64,000 nt of DNA from Rhodoglobus vestalii (GCF_006788895.1 NZ_VFRA01000001.1:2046001-2110000); one strand, 5' to 3'; shown: positions 19,552 to 31,338, counted from the stretch's first letter. The notes: generated by a model not told the origin, from the letters alone. Translations and numbers: made by a program.

Positions 19552-21951
19552 ATGACGACAGTTTTTGACCCCCACGACCCTGGCCGTTCTGCCGACGGTG
19601 ATTCCGTCCGCGACCCGCTTCTCGACGGGCTAAATCCGCGTCAGCGCGAGGCTGTTGAATACCGGGGCCCCTCCTTGCTGATTGTGGCCGGTGCCGGCTC
19701 GGGTAAAACGAGTGTTTTGACGCGACGTATCGCCGGGCTGTTGCGCTCGCGGGAGGCCTGGCCGAGCCAAATTCTGGCCATCACCTTTACCAACAAGGCC
19801 GCAGCCGAAATGCGGGAACGTGTTGGCGCTATCGTGGGCGACACTGCCGAGGGTATGTGGATCTCCACGTTTCACTCTGCCTGCGTGCGCATTCTCCGCC
19901 GCGAGGTAGAAGCGTTCGGTTTCTCCAAAAACTTCACCATTTATGATTCCGCAGACAGCAAAGCCTTGCTCAAGCGAATCCTCAAAGAACTTGACGCCGA
20001 CATGTTCGGTCTCACCGTCAGCAAAGCGGCCAATCGCATCTCGCAGCTCAAAAACGAGCTAACCGACGTTGATGGTTTTGCCCGCGACGCTAACCTCAGC
20101 GACCCAACTGAGAAGAAGTTTCTCGAAATTTTCCGGCGTTACACGCGTGGGCTCAGTGACGCAAACGCTTTCGACTTTGATGACCTCATCGGCCAAACGG
20201 TGTACCTGTTTCGCGCCTTCCCGCAGATTGCGGCCACCTACCAGCGTCGCTTTAAGCACATCCTGGTCGACGAATACCAGGACACCAATCACGCACAGTA
20301 CTCGCTCATCCGGGAGTTGACGAGGCCGCCGGCTCCCGAACAATTCGAGGCAGCGCAGGGCATGATCGTGCAGGGCAGCAGTACTGAGGCAGAAGCCGCG
20401 TCGCTGACCGTTGTTGGTGACAGCGACCAATCTATTTATGCGTTTCGCGGAGCCGACATCCGCAACATTGTTGAATTTGAGCGAGACTTTCCGCGCTCGA
20501 CCGTTATCTTGCTTGAGCAGAACTACCGGTCAACCCAGACGATTTTGGATGCCGCCAACGCGGTGATCTCGAACAACTTTGATCGCAAAGACAAGAAGCT
20601 GTTCACCACGATCGGTGCCGGCGACAAGATTGTTGGCTTTACCGGTTATTCGGGCCACGATGAGGCGCAGTTTGTGGCGGATGAGATTCAGAAACTCCAC
20701 GACGGGGGCGTCGCCTATAAAGACGTCGCCGTCTTCTATCGCACTAACTCGCAGACGCGTGCGCTGGAAGAGATTTTCATCCGCGCAGCTCTTCCGTATC
20801 GAGTTCTCGGTGGCACCAAGTTTTATGAGCGCGCCGAAATCAAGGATGCCTTCGGCTACCTGATCGCGGTCGCCAACCCGGCCGACCCGCTGGCGCTGCG
20901 TCGCATCATGAACACCCCCAAGCGTGGCATCGGCCCCGCCACTGAGGCGGCCCTGCAGGCGTGGGCGGATTCCCGGGAAATGACCCTGCGCGACGCCATG
21001 CGCAACGCTACCGAACTGGGGCTCGGGCCCAAGGTCACGAAAGCCATAGTCGATCTTGCTCGGTTGCTTGATGAGGTGATGGCGAAGGTGGAGACCGCGA
21101 AGCCTGCCGACATCCTCACCGAGCTGCTCGATCGTTCGGGTTACGTTCGTGCTCTGCGTGCCTCGCAAGATCCCCAGGATGAGGCTCGCGCGGAGAACGT
21201 TGACGAGCTCGTTGCGGTGACGAAAGAGTTTGGCAAGAATAACCCTGAGGGCACTCTTCTCGACTTTCTCACCGAGGTGTCGCTCGTGGCAGCAGCGGAT
21301 GATCTGGATGACTCCAGTGGCACCGTTTCGCTTATGACACTGCACACTGCGAAGGGCCTCGAATATGATTCAGTATTTTTGACCGGCGTTGAAGAAGATT
21401 TGCTTCCGCACCGGATGTCAGCGAATGAACCCGGTGGCCCGGCTGAAGAGCGCCGACTGTTTTATGTGGGAATCACGCGTGCACGCAAACGCCTTTTCCT
21501 GTCTCTGGCGATGACTCGCGCACAGTTTGGCGAGGTCAATGTGGCGATGCCGAGCCGTTACCTGCAAGAGATTCCGGTTGAGCTTATTGAGTGGAAGCAG
21601 TCGCCGGGAATGGCGAACTCGCGGGGTGGAACGCAGTCTCGCGCTCTCAACGCTCGTCAAGGCAGCGGCGGCGGTTCGTGGGCTGCTTCCTTGCGCGAAG
21701 CTGCGGCCGGCGGACTTCCTCCTGCGCCCCCGCGCGCGAAAACGGAATGGGCCAATGCAATCACGGCGACGGTTCGCGACAATGGTGACCTTACTCTGGC
21801 GGCGGGCGACCGCATCCGTCACACTGATTTTGGTGATGGCACGGTAAATCAGGTGACCGGCAACGGCCCCAAGAGCATCGCTGATGTTCAATTTGATACC
21901 GCCGGACGGAAGCGTCTGCTGATCAAGATTGCTCCTATTGAGAAACTTTGA
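19552..21951 (+). CDS. pcrA: ATP-dependent DNA helicase PcrA/UvrD
   Basis: A 799-residue superfamily 1A helicase working 3' to 5' in repair and replication restart. Motif I is AGAGSGKT, Ia AITFTNKAAAEMRERV, II VDEYQDTN, III VVGDSDQSIYAFRGA, IV EQNYRST, V LMTLHTAKGLEYDSVF and VI RRLFYVGITRARK. The C-terminal Tudor-like domain reads IRHTDFGDGTVNQV, the RNA polymerase-binding region of PcrA. Start ATG 19552. A pcrA-sucC-sucD order recalls mycobacterial uvrD1. Confidence 0.95.
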   Translation: MTTVFDPHDPGRSADGDSVRDPLLDGLNPRQREAVEYRGPSLLIVAGAGSGKTSVLTRRIAGLLRSREAWPSQILAITFTNKAAAEMRERVGAIVGDTAEGMWISTFHSACVRILRREVEAFGFSKNFTIYDSADSKALLKRILKELDADMFGLTVSKAANRISQLKNELTDVDGFARDANLSDPTEKKFLEIFRRYTRGLSDANAFDFDDLIGQTVYLFRAFPQIAATYQRRFKHILVDEYQDTNHAQYSLIRELTRPPAPEQFEAAQGMIVQGSSTEAEAASLTVVGDSDQSIYAFRGADIRNIVEFERDFPRSTVILLEQNYRSTQTILDAANAVISNNFDRKDKKLFTTIGAGDKIVGFTGYSGHDEAQFVADEIQKLHDGGVAYKDVAVFYRTNSQTRALEEIFIRAALPYRVLGGTKFYERAEIKDAFGYLIAVANPADPLALRRIMNTPKRGIGPATEAALQAWADSREMTLRDAMRNATELGLGPKVTKAIVDLARLLDEVMAKVETAKPADILTELLDRSGYVRALRASQDPQDEARAENVDELVAVTKEFGKNNPEGTLLDFLTEVSLVAAADDLDDSSGTVSLMTLHTAKGLEYDSVFLTGVEEDLLPHRMSANEPGGPAEERRLFYVGITRARKRLFLSLAMTRAQFGEVNVAMPSRYLQEIPVELIEWKQSPGMANSRGGTQSRALNARQGSGGGSWAASLREAAAGGLPPAPPRAKTEWANAITATVRDNGDLTLAAGDRIRHTDFGDGTVNQVTGNGPKSIADVQFDTAGRKRLLIKIAPIEKL

Positions 21952-22003
21952 TGCTGAGGGACCTGACCCGTCAGGCGCGGTAGCGCGCGGCGGTGAGCGG
22001 CTT

Positions 22004-23416
22004 GTGGTCCCTCGGCTGCGACCACTCGACATCAGCAACGCGCTTGCTCGCGCACTGGTGCAGGTTCGCGAAGATCTCGAACTACCCACCGAGTTCAGCG
22101 CAGAAGTTGAGGATGCGGCTGAAGCCGCTGTTGCTGCCTTCGAGCCCCCAGAACTCGATTTCACGGACATCCCGTTCTCAACAATCGATCCGGAGGGGGC
22201 AACGGATCTCGACCAGGCGCTCTATCTGGAACAGACCGGCGAGACCCTTCGGGTGATGTACGCAATCGCCGAAGTTCCCGCGTTCGTCTTTGCTGGATCG
22301 ACCGTCGATGCTGAGGCTCGCAAGCGCGGTCAGACGCTCTACGCCCCCGATGGCCGAATCCCGCTTCATCCCACGATCATCAGCGAAGATGCTGCCTCCC
22401 TGTTGGCGGGAGCCACGCGACCCGCATTCGTCTGGACTTTCGACTTGGATGTCACGGGTGCCGCGATTTTTACAACGCTGGTGCGCGCACAGGTGCGCAG
22501 CCGCCGCCAGTACAGCTACCTTGAGGTGCAGGGCCTCATCGACGACGGCATCGCCGATGAGTCGCTGGCGCTGCTGCCCGAGTTCGGCCGGTTGCGTTCA
22601 GAGCTCGAACGCCAACGCGGGGGAGCGAGCCTCAACCGCCCCGATGAAGAGGTCGTGGTCGTTGACGCAAACTACGCGCTCGAGCGCCGCGCTCCTTTCC
22701 CCTTAGAGGCGTGCACCGCGCACGTCTCGCTCATGACCGGTATGGAAGCTGCGCGCATCATGCTGGAGGGAAATGTGGGCATCCTGCGCACGATGCCCGC
22801 TCCCGACCTCGACACTCTTGCCGAATTTCGCCGCCAGGTTGCAAGCCTCGGATGCCCGTGGCCCGAGAACCAGAACTACGGCGAGTATCTGCGCACCCTC
22901 GACCACACTGACCCCCGTTCTCTCGCCGCGATTCATGCCGCAACGTCACTGTTTCGTGGAGCCGGATACACCGCCTTCGCGGGTGAGCATCCCGCTGTGA
23001 TCATCCAAGCTGCTGTCGGCGCGCCCTACGCGCACGCAACCGCACCTCTCCGCCGCCTCGTCGATCGTTTCGTGCTCGTTGCGTGCGAAGCGATGCTTGC
23101 GGGCCGTGATGTGCCGAAATGGGTGCGCGAAGCGCTTCCTGACCTACCGAAAATCATGGCGCGTACTAGCTCGCTCGCCTCGCAATTGGAACGTGCCTCG
23201 GTCAATGCGATTGAGGCCGCACTGTTGAGCGCGCGAGTGGGAGACGAGTTTGAGGCCACCGTGGTTTCGGAGCGGGACGGCGGCGGCGTCATCCAGATTG
23301 CTGATCCTGTGATCACGGCTCGCATCACCGGCACAGTGTCGGCGGGGGACTCTGTTCGTGCCCGCCTTGTCACAGCCGAAATCACTTCGGGAACTGTCGA
23401 GTTCGTGCTCGCCTAA
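22004..23416 (+). CDS. RNB domain (RNase II family) ribonuclease
   Basis: A roughly 470-residue 3'-exoribonuclease-like protein with an RNB catalytic core but no clear cold-shock or S1 domain. The active-site motif is IDPEGATDLDQA: the first three Asp positions of RNase II are present, but the usual last Asp of DIDDA is Gln, which I recall as common in this actinobacterial branch. Later YTAFAGEHP and YAHATAPLRRLVDR match the RNB C-terminal half. The start is uncertain: GTG 22004 fits family length, while TTG 21929 or 21938 would overlap pcrA; none has a good ribosome site. Confidence 0.82.
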   Translation: MVPRLRPLDISNALARALVQVREDLELPTEFSAEVEDAAEAAVAAFEPPELDFTDIPFSTIDPEGATDLDQALYLEQTGETLRVMYAIAEVPAFVFAGSTVDAEARKRGQTLYAPDGRIPLHPTIISEDAASLLAGATRPAFVWTFDLDVTGAAIFTTLVRAQVRSRRQYSYLEVQGLIDDGIADESLALLPEFGRLRSELERQRGGASLNRPDEEVVVVDANYALERRAPFPLEACTAHVSLMTGMEAARIMLEGNVGILRTMPAPDLDTLAEFRRQVASLGCPWPENQNYGEYLRTLDHTDPRSLAAIHAATSLFRGAGYTAFAGEHPAVIIQAAVGAPYAHATAPLRRLVDRFVLVACEAMLAGRDVPKWVREALPDLPKIMARTSSLASQLERASVNAIEAALLSARVGDEFEATVVSERDGGGVIQIADPVITARITGTVSAGDSVRARLVTAEITSGTVEFVLA

Positions 23417-23433
23417 CTGGCGAGCACTGTTGC

Positions 23434-24204
23434 CTAGCGAGTGCCCTGTGTTGCGCGAAACGCTGCGAGATATCGACGCTTGGTGGCAAAGCGCACCCGC
23501 CTAGGCAACCGCGGGTAGATTGCGCGCGTGACCCGCATCATCCGGTCGAAGCGTTTCTGATTGTGGGGAAGTCCATAGGCGGCGCGAAGCTCGTTGCTGA
23601 GCAACCCCGAGGTGAGTGTGCGCGCGAGCGGCATGGCAGCGCGCAGCCACCACGGCCCGCCAGTGGGATGCAGCAGCTCACTGGCAACGCGGCGGCTCGA
23701 ATCGGTGACGCTCAAGGAGGCCACGCTCTCGCTCCAGTAGCGGTCAAACGCTTCGCGATTTGCTGGCCAGAGTACGTGGGGAACGCCCAGCGCTGTCGCG
23801 ATCAGCGCGTAGTCAGCGAGCAAAGTTTCGGCATCGATTTCGCGCAGCGGCCCGAATACGAGCTGACGCACGCGCATCGCGGTGTCGTAGAGGGTCGCGG
23901 CAACCCATAACTGCAACCGCGGATCACGTGCGTCGTAATGGTCGGAGTGGACCGGCCGATGCGCGGCACCCACCCGCCGTGCCACCTCGGCGGCCTCCGC
24001 CGGAGTGCCGTACACCGTCACATAGAGATAGGTGAGGGTGCCGTTGAGGCGATCCAACGGGCGTCCCGCAAAGTCACTGTGCTCAGCGACCGCCTGCCCC
24101 ACCGCCGGGTGTGCGATCTGCAACAGAATGGCCGCACCACCGCCAGCCAACAGGGCGACGTCGGCCGAGACATCCACGATTCTGAGGGGGCTGCTAGCGG
24201 TCAC
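23434..24204 (-). CDS. MpaB/DUF2236 family oxygenase-like protein
   Basis: A 256-residue mostly helical protein. The N-terminal LLAGGGAAILLQIAHPAVGQAVAEHSDF is the family signature, containing the His-Pro-x-Val haem-site motif of latex-clearing-protein relatives, followed by RPLDRLNGTLTYLYVTVYG. Members include MpaB and Lcp-like b-type haem oxygenases, but the substrates of most actinobacterial members are unknown. It faces the RNB nuclease and is divergent from sucC. Family assignment is solid, function is inferred. Confidence 0.82.
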   Translation of the reverse strand: MTASSPLRIVDVSADVALLAGGGAAILLQIAHPAVGQAVAEHSDFAGRPLDRLNGTLTYLYVTVYGTPAEAAEVARRVGAAHRPVHSDHYDARDPRLQLWVAATLYDTAMRVRQLVFGPLREIDAETLLADYALIATALGVPHVLWPANREAFDRYWSESVASLSVTDSSRRVASELLHPTGGPWWLRAAMPLARTLTSGLLSNELRAAYGLPHNQKRFDRMMRVTRAIYPRLPRRVRFATKRRYLAAFRATQGTR

Positions 24205-24392
24205 CGCCTTAGTTTAGGCGCGCTCAGTCTCAAGATTTGCTGATCTTTCGCCGCCCACAGCCCGCTATCGGAATCCTCGCAACGTAAGGCACGGTAGGGT
24301 TTTTTATTGGCGTGCGTCATTCGGGGCCGACCAATTTGGTGCCGGCTCGCCGTCTTCCCCCTCACGATAACGCGCGGATTGGAATGAGCAGC

Positions 24393-26475
<2,083 letters not shown>

Positions 26476-26509
26476 CAAGCGCACGCTGCTGGCTAGCTCA
26501 GTTTGCTAC

Positions 26510-26550
26510 ACACAAGCGCCGCCCGTCTTCACGACGGGCGGCGCTTGTGT
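26510..26550 (+). terminator. Terminator of sucCD
   Basis: An 18-bp perfect stem (26510-26527 with 26533-26550) with a five-base TTCAC loop; the 5' arm starts ACACAAGCGCC and the 3' arm ends GGCGCTTGTGT. The long GC-rich stem makes it the strongest hairpin in the window, although the T-run is short. Confidence 0.88.
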
Positions 26551-26614
26551 CGTTAACGGTGTCCCCCAAAGAGCGGACAATATGTCACGTTCGGGTAACG
26601 ATGACCATCAAGGC

Positions 26615-26647
26615 ACCCCCTGTAGGGGGGTAGACAGCGCGTATAGT
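26615..26647 (+). promoter_or_regulatory. Promoter region of the subtilisin gene with a C/G-run inverted repeat
   Basis: A -10-like TATAGT (26642-26647) is preceded at the -35 position by ACCCCCtgtaGGGGGGT (26615-26631). The repeat resembles CsoR/RcnR-type operators, which carry facing C and G runs, though I cannot confirm a regulator here. The predicted start would give a leader of about 75 nt to the GTG at 26729. Confidence 0.45.
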
Positions 26648-26728
26648 TACACGTGGCGAGTGCCCGACCGCCGGATCAATTAGCAAGGTCAGATCAGCAA
26701 TCCCATTCAACGAAGAATAGGAACATTC

Positions 26729-29700
26729 GTGAGTATTCGAAGAATCATCTCGGTTGTGGCGGCGACAACGCTCGTCACAACCTCTCTGGTCACCGGCGCC
26801 GTACTCGGTGCCACAGCCGCACCAGCATCCATTGGTGGCGGCGGCCAAACTGAATTCACCCCCGGCCGTTACATCGTCACCATGGTGGATCAGGCAGCAG
26901 CAACCTACGACGGCGGCGTTCGCGGTTTCGACGCCACGACACCGCCCGATGGCGAGCAGCTGAATCCTCGACGTCAAGTAGTGCAGGACTACTCCGAATA
27001 CCTCACCGAGCAGCAAGAGGATGCCGCGGCATCCGTTGGAGCCGACATCGGGTATTCCTACACGCTGGCCACCAATGGCTTCTCGGCTGACCTGACCGCA
27101 GAGCAGGCGGTGGAGCTGTCCGCGAATAAGCTCGTGGCATCAATCGTTCCCGATGAGCTGAAGAAGATCACCGCAGCTCAACGCTCCACCGAGTTCTTAG
27201 GCCTCGAAGGTGCCGATGGGGTGTGGGCTTCCACCGGTGGTGCAGAGACCGCGGGCGAAGGAATTGTTGTCGGCGTGCTCGACACCGGTTTCGCACCCGA
27301 GAATCCCGCCTTCGCGGGAGACGCTCTGGGTAGCGCCGCGGGCGATCAGCCCTACCGCGACGGTGACTCCATCATTTTTGAGAAAGCTGACGGGCAAACC
27401 TTTACGGGCGTCTGCGTTGAGGGCGAGCAGTTTGCTGCCGACGACTGCAGCACCAAGGTGATCTCGGCGCGCTACTTCATCGACGGTTTTGGTGCCGGCA
27501 ACATCGGCGACGCGAGCGTTGGCGAATTTGTTTCCCCCCGCGATGGCGACGGACACGGCTCACACACCGCCAGCACCGCAGCCGGAAACCTCGCGGTTGA
27601 TGCAACGGTGGGAGGAAACGCACTCGGATACTTCTCCGGTGTCGCTCCCGCCGCCAAAATCGCGGCCTACAAGGTGTGCTGGAGCGGACCAGATCCGGTT
27701 GGCACGACCGACGACGGCTGTGCATCCACCGACCTGCTGGCCGCAATTGATCAGGCCGTTGCCGATGGCGTTGACGTGATCAACTATTCGATCGGTGGAG
27801 GCGCTGCTACCAGCACCGTCTCACCCACCGACCAGGCATTTCTCGGGGCCGCCGCCGCAGGCGTTTTTGTTGCAGCATCGGCCGGCAACTCCGGCCCCGA
27901 CGCAACGACGCTCGACAATGCAGCACCGTGGATCACCACGGTTGCCGCCAGCACCATCCCCAACTATGAAGCGACCGTCACTCTCGGAGATGGTCAAGAG
28001 TTGGCCGGAGCATCAATCACGGTCGATCTTGATCCGGCCGCCGAGCCGCTGACGGGTGAACTCGCCAATGCTCAGGATGTCGCCCTCGGCGATGCCGTCG
28101 ACCCCAACCTGTGTCTGGCAGATACCCTCGACCCGGCTCTCGTTGCGGGCAAGATTGTGGTCTGTGAGCGCGGTGCAATTGCTCGCGTCGACAAGTCGGC
28201 TGAGGTTGCCCGTGCCGGCGGAATTGGTGCCGTCATCGTGAACGTGACGCCGAGCTCCACCGACCTTGACACGCACGTGATTCCCACAGTGCACCTGGAT
28301 GCGCGTTTCTACGATCAACTAGTGGCGTACGCCAAAACCGAGGGCGCAACGGCAACCTTCACACCCGGCAACGAGACCGCGTACCAGCCGCCAGCACCAC
28401 AGGTTGCTGGTTTCTCATCGCGCGGCCCCGTTGAGGCTGATGGCAGCGACATCGTCAAGCCAGACCTATCGGCACCCGGCGTAGGAATTCTCGCCGCCGG
28501 TGCCAACGCCGAAGGTGCAGCACCAACCTTCCAGCTGTTGTCAGGGACCTCCATGTCGTCGCCACACGTTGCCGGCCTCGCCGCGCTCTACCTCGGCGAA
28601 CGCCCCAACGCGACCCCCGCCGAAATCAAGTCGGCGTTCATGACCACCGCCTACGACACGGTTGATGGTGACGGCAATCCCGTCACCGATCCGTTTACTC
28701 AGGGTTCCGGTCACATTGATCCGACCAAGTTCTTTGAACCGGGCCTGCTCTACCTGAACGGCATCGGCGATTGGCTGTCCTACATTGAGGGCGCTGGCTA
28801 CGATGTGCTCGACCCCGCGGTCGAAGCGATCGATCCCAGCAATCTCAACCTCGCATCCATCGGTATCGGATCATTGACCGCTCCAGAGACGATTACTCGA
28901 ACGGTGACCTCCACTCAGGCTGGCACGTTCGACTCCTCGATCTCGATCCCCGGAATCGACGCCACGGTATCGCCCTCAACGCTGACCTTCGGCGCTGCGG
29001 GAGAAACTCAGAGCTTTGAGGTGACACTCAGCCGAACGGATGCTCCGCTCGACCAGTTCGCCACCGGAGCCCTCACCTGGACCAGCGCTGACACGGTCGC
29101 GCACAGCCCCATTGCTGTGCGTCCGGTCACGATCGTTGCCCCGGACTCGGCCAGCGGCACCGGAACGTACGGCGCAGTTGACGTAACGGTGACCCCGGGA
29201 GGAAGCGGCGACATCCCACTGGCAACCACCGGACTCAGCGCGGGAATCTTCCATCAAGACCCCACCGGCACTGAGACGGAGCATTCTGGTTCGGGTGTCA
29301 GCGGTGATGAATTCACCTACGACGTGACCGTTCCGGAGGGCACCAGTTATGCGCGCTTCGACCTCGACTCGATCGACGACACGGCCGACCTCGACCTAAT
29401 CGTGTATCTGCTGGATGATGCCGGAACGCCGATCGCGGGGTGGCAGTCAGCCACCGGAGCTGCTGATGAGCGAGTAAACCTTGTTGATCCGGTTGCGGGT
29501 AGCTACCAAGTTATTGTGTCGGTCTATTCGGCAAATCCGGCAACGGCCTTCGACCTGCGGACCTATGCGGTTTCACCGGGTGGTGAGCCCCTCGGGCTGA
29601 GCCCCGAAGTGCTCCCTGGCGTGCAGGGTGAAGCGGTGACCTACACCGCATCGTGGGAGGGCCTCGCCCCGTTCTCGAGCTATCTGGCGCTCGTCAACTA

Positions 29701-30325
29701 TGGCGACACCGGTGCGGTCACAGCAATCGAGGTCATCACGCAAGAGGACGTCGTGCCGGGTACCCCGGTGAACACAGTGCTGCCGTCGATTACCGGCAAG
29801 CCCATCGTTGGCAAGAAGCTCACCGCTAACCAGGGGGAGTGGGATGTTGACGGGCTGAAGTTCAGCTATCAATGGCAGGCCGATGGGTCCGATGTTGCGG
29901 GTGCTGACAAGCGCAAGTACAAGGTCACGAAGGCGGATGAGGGCAAGGCGATCACGGTCGTGGTCACCACCAGCAAGAAGGACCTGCCGAGCGCAACCGC
30001 TGTTTCTGAGTCGGTGCTGATCAACTACAGCTCGAGCGTGAGCCTGTCAGTGAGTCGTCACGTCGCGTTTTCGTGGAACACCGTTAGTGCGACTATCCGT
30101 GTCGCCACGAGTGCGGATGACGCTGCTACTGGAACCGTAAAGGTGACGGTCGACGGCAAGAAGGTCGACACCATCACACTGGGAGAAGCAGACAACGGAA
30201 AGGTGACGGTGAAGCTACCGAAACTCGAGCGCGGTCTGCACCAAGTGAAGACGCAGTTCACCCCGGCTGGCGACAATGTGACCGGCTCGACCAGTCGCAA
30301 CGATTGGGTGTACATCGTCTTCTAG
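26729..30325 (+). CDS. Secreted subtilisin-like (S8) serine peptidase with PA and Ig-like domains
   Basis: A 1198-residue exported protease. A signal peptide spans residues 1-31 (ending ATAAPA) and an inhibitor_I9-like propeptide about 45-145. The S8 catalytic domain has Asp 185 (VGVLDTGF), His 276 (GDGHGSH), oxyanion Asn 387 (SAGNSGP) and Ser 608 (SGTSMSSPH). A PA domain (about 430-550) is inserted between Asn and Ser. The C-terminal half holds a fibronectin-like region, a pre-peptidase C-terminal-like domain (YARFDLDSIDDTADLDL), an Ig-like YQWQADGSDVAG domain and a last Lys-rich Ig-like domain. No sorting signal is present, so it is secreted. Start GTG 26729. Confidence 0.94.
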   Translation: MSIRRIISVVAATTLVTTSLVTGAVLGATAAPASIGGGGQTEFTPGRYIVTMVDQAAATYDGGVRGFDATTPPDGEQLNPRRQVVQDYSEYLTEQQEDAAASVGADIGYSYTLATNGFSADLTAEQAVELSANKLVASIVPDELKKITAAQRSTEFLGLEGADGVWASTGGAETAGEGIVVGVLDTGFAPENPAFAGDALGSAAGDQPYRDGDSIIFEKADGQTFTGVCVEGEQFAADDCSTKVISARYFIDGFGAGNIGDASVGEFVSPRDGDGHGSHTASTAAGNLAVDATVGGNALGYFSGVAPAAKIAAYKVCWSGPDPVGTTDDGCASTDLLAAIDQAVADGVDVINYSIGGGAATSTVSPTDQAFLGAAAAGVFVAASAGNSGPDATTLDNAAPWITTVAASTIPNYEATVTLGDGQELAGASITVDLDPAAEPLTGELANAQDVALGDAVDPNLCLADTLDPALVAGKIVVCERGAIARVDKSAEVARAGGIGAVIVNVTPSSTDLDTHVIPTVHLDARFYDQLVAYAKTEGATATFTPGNETAYQPPAPQVAGFSSRGPVEADGSDIVKPDLSAPGVGILAAGANAEGAAPTFQLLSGTSMSSPHVAGLAALYLGERPNATPAEIKSAFMTTAYDTVDGDGNPVTDPFTQGSGHIDPTKFFEPGLLYLNGIGDWLSYIEGAGYDVLDPAVEAIDPSNLNLASIGIGSLTAPETITRTVTSTQAGTFDSSISIPGIDATVSPSTLTFGAAGETQSFEVTLSRTDAPLDQFATGALTWTSADTVAHSPIAVRPVTIVAPDSASGTGTYGAVDVTVTPGGSGDIPLATTGLSAGIFHQDPTGTETEHSGSGVSGDEFTYDVTVPEGTSYARFDLDSIDDTADLDLIVYLLDDAGTPIAGWQSATGAADERVNLVDPVAGSYQVIVSVYSANPATAFDLRTYAVSPGGEPLGLSPEVLPGVQGEAVTYTASWEGLAPFSSYLALVNYGDTGAVTAIEVITQEDVVPGTPVNTVLPSITGKPIVGKKLTANQGEWDVDGLKFSYQWQADGSDVAGADKRKYKVTKADEGKAITVVVTTSKKDLPSATAVSESVLINYSSSVSLSVSRHVAFSWNTVSATIRVATSADDAATGTVKVTVDGKKVDTITLGEADNGKVTVKLPKLERGLHQVKTQFTPAGDNVTGSTSRNDWVYIVF

Positions 30326-30349
30326 ACGGTAGAAACCGAAGTGCTACAG

Positions 30350-30385
30350 CAACGGCTAGTCGCTCCCACAAGCGGCTGGCCGTTG
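30350..30385 (+). terminator. Hairpin after the subtilisin gene
   Basis: A 15-bp stem (30350-30364 with 30371-30385) containing two G-U pairs, around a six-base loop CCCACA, 25 bp beyond the stop. No T-run follows, so it may terminate or simply protect the mRNA end. It also lies on the 3' side of the converging iclR gene. Confidence 0.55.
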
Positions 30386-30449
30386 TTGGCGTTAACTGTC
30401 GAGCGTGGCCGTGGCTTCGGGTGTTGAGGGCAGGTCGCTGTAGCCGAAC

Positions 30450-31223
30450 TCAGTCGTCGGCGGGGCGACGAACTACTGGCGGCGGCCAGGAGGTGTAGCC
30501 GAGCTCACGCGAAATGTTGCGGGCGGTCTCTCTCAATACGTTCAGCACATTGTCTTCTGGTGGCCACTCGCTTGAGGGCAGCACCACGGCGACTGCGGCG
30601 ATCACGCTACCGTTTCGATCAGCGATGGGGGCCGCGATCGATGACTCCCCGAGCACGGCTTCGTCTTCTTCGGTCGCGATTCCGCGTTCAGCAATTTGGG
30701 CAAACTGAAGAATCAGTTTGGCGGGGTCGGTGATGGTGTCGCCGGTAAGGCTGCGCAGCGGCTTCTCGAACAGTTGGTCAGCGGCATCCGCGTTGTAGGT
30801 CAGCAAGATTTTTCCCATAGCCGAGGCGTGCACGGGTATCGACAGCCCTGTTTCTGGCATTTGTTCGCTGCCATCTGGCCGGTTGTTGTGGTGGATGACG
30901 ATCACTTCGTCAAAAAGTTCAGAGCCAAGGCGTGTGGCGAGCCCGGTTCGCCGCGAAAGTTCTTGGGTCCAGCGCATTGCTCGGGCGCGCACATCGAGGG
31001 TGTCGAGATAGACGTTGGAGAGTTTGAGCAGGGCGGGGCCGAGCATGTAGCGGTTGCCGCCGGGTTCTTTTGCGACGAGTCCGTGGGCTTTTAGCGACTT
31101 GACGATCCCGTGGACTGTCGACGGAGGAAGGCCGAGCAGCCCCGCGAGTTCGGTGATGCCGAGGTGGCGCGCACCTTGAAGCGATGACAGCACTTGTGCT
31201 GCACGATCAATGGATTGGATCAA
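30450..31223 (-). CDS. IclR-family transcriptional regulator, probably of the dha locus
   Basis: A 257-residue regulator. The N-terminal winged helix-turn-helix (SIDRAAQVLSSLQ, then GITELAGLLGLPPSTVHGIVKSLKAHGLV) and the ligand-binding domain opening with RYMLGPALLKLS, then VHASAMGKILL, define the IclR family; Streptomyces GylR, which controls glycerol genes, belongs here. It is divergent from the half-aquaporin/dhaKLM operon, with a 184-bp shared control region holding a perfect inverted repeat over the -10 of the dha promoter. Repression of that operon by this protein is inferred from context. Confidence 0.88.
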   Translation of the reverse strand: MIQSIDRAAQVLSSLQGARHLGITELAGLLGLPPSTVHGIVKSLKAHGLVAKEPGGNRYMLGPALLKLSNVYLDTLDVRARAMRWTQELSRRTGLATRLGSELFDEVIVIHHNNRPDGSEQMPETGLSIPVHASAMGKILLTYNADAADQLFEKPLRSLTGDTITDPAKLILQFAQIAERGIATEEDEAVLGESSIAAPIADRNGSVIAAVAVVLPSSEWPPEDNVLNVLRETARNISRELGYTSWPPPVVRRPADD

Positions 31224-31293
31224 CGCGGTCCCTCATTCGTGGGCAGGGTTTCATTATGTCTGCATTGACTGTTTACTTTCGCACCCTCTCCGC

Positions 31294-31323
31294 TTGACAA
31301 GATGATGGTGAACATAGCATATT
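31294..31323 (+). promoter_or_regulatory. Promoter of the half-aquaporin/dhaKLM operon
   Basis: A perfect consensus -35 TTGACA (31294-31299) and CATATT (31318-31323, 4 of 6 consensus) are spaced by 18 bp. The -10 runs into the inverted repeat at 31320-31338. Confidence 0.6.
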
Positions 31324-31338
31324 CGACATTATCGAATA
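31320..31338. promoter_or_regulatory. Probable IclR operator
   Basis: TATTCGAcattaTCGAATA: two perfect 7-bp arms with a 5-bp spacer, overlapping the -10 of the dha promoter and lying about 100 bp upstream of the iclR start. Its position predicts repression of the operon. Confidence 0.62.

Noticed and set aside
18502-19575. 357-codon minus-strand frame across the GDPD gene
   Set aside because: Antisense shadow; the GDPD catalytic motifs fix the real strand.
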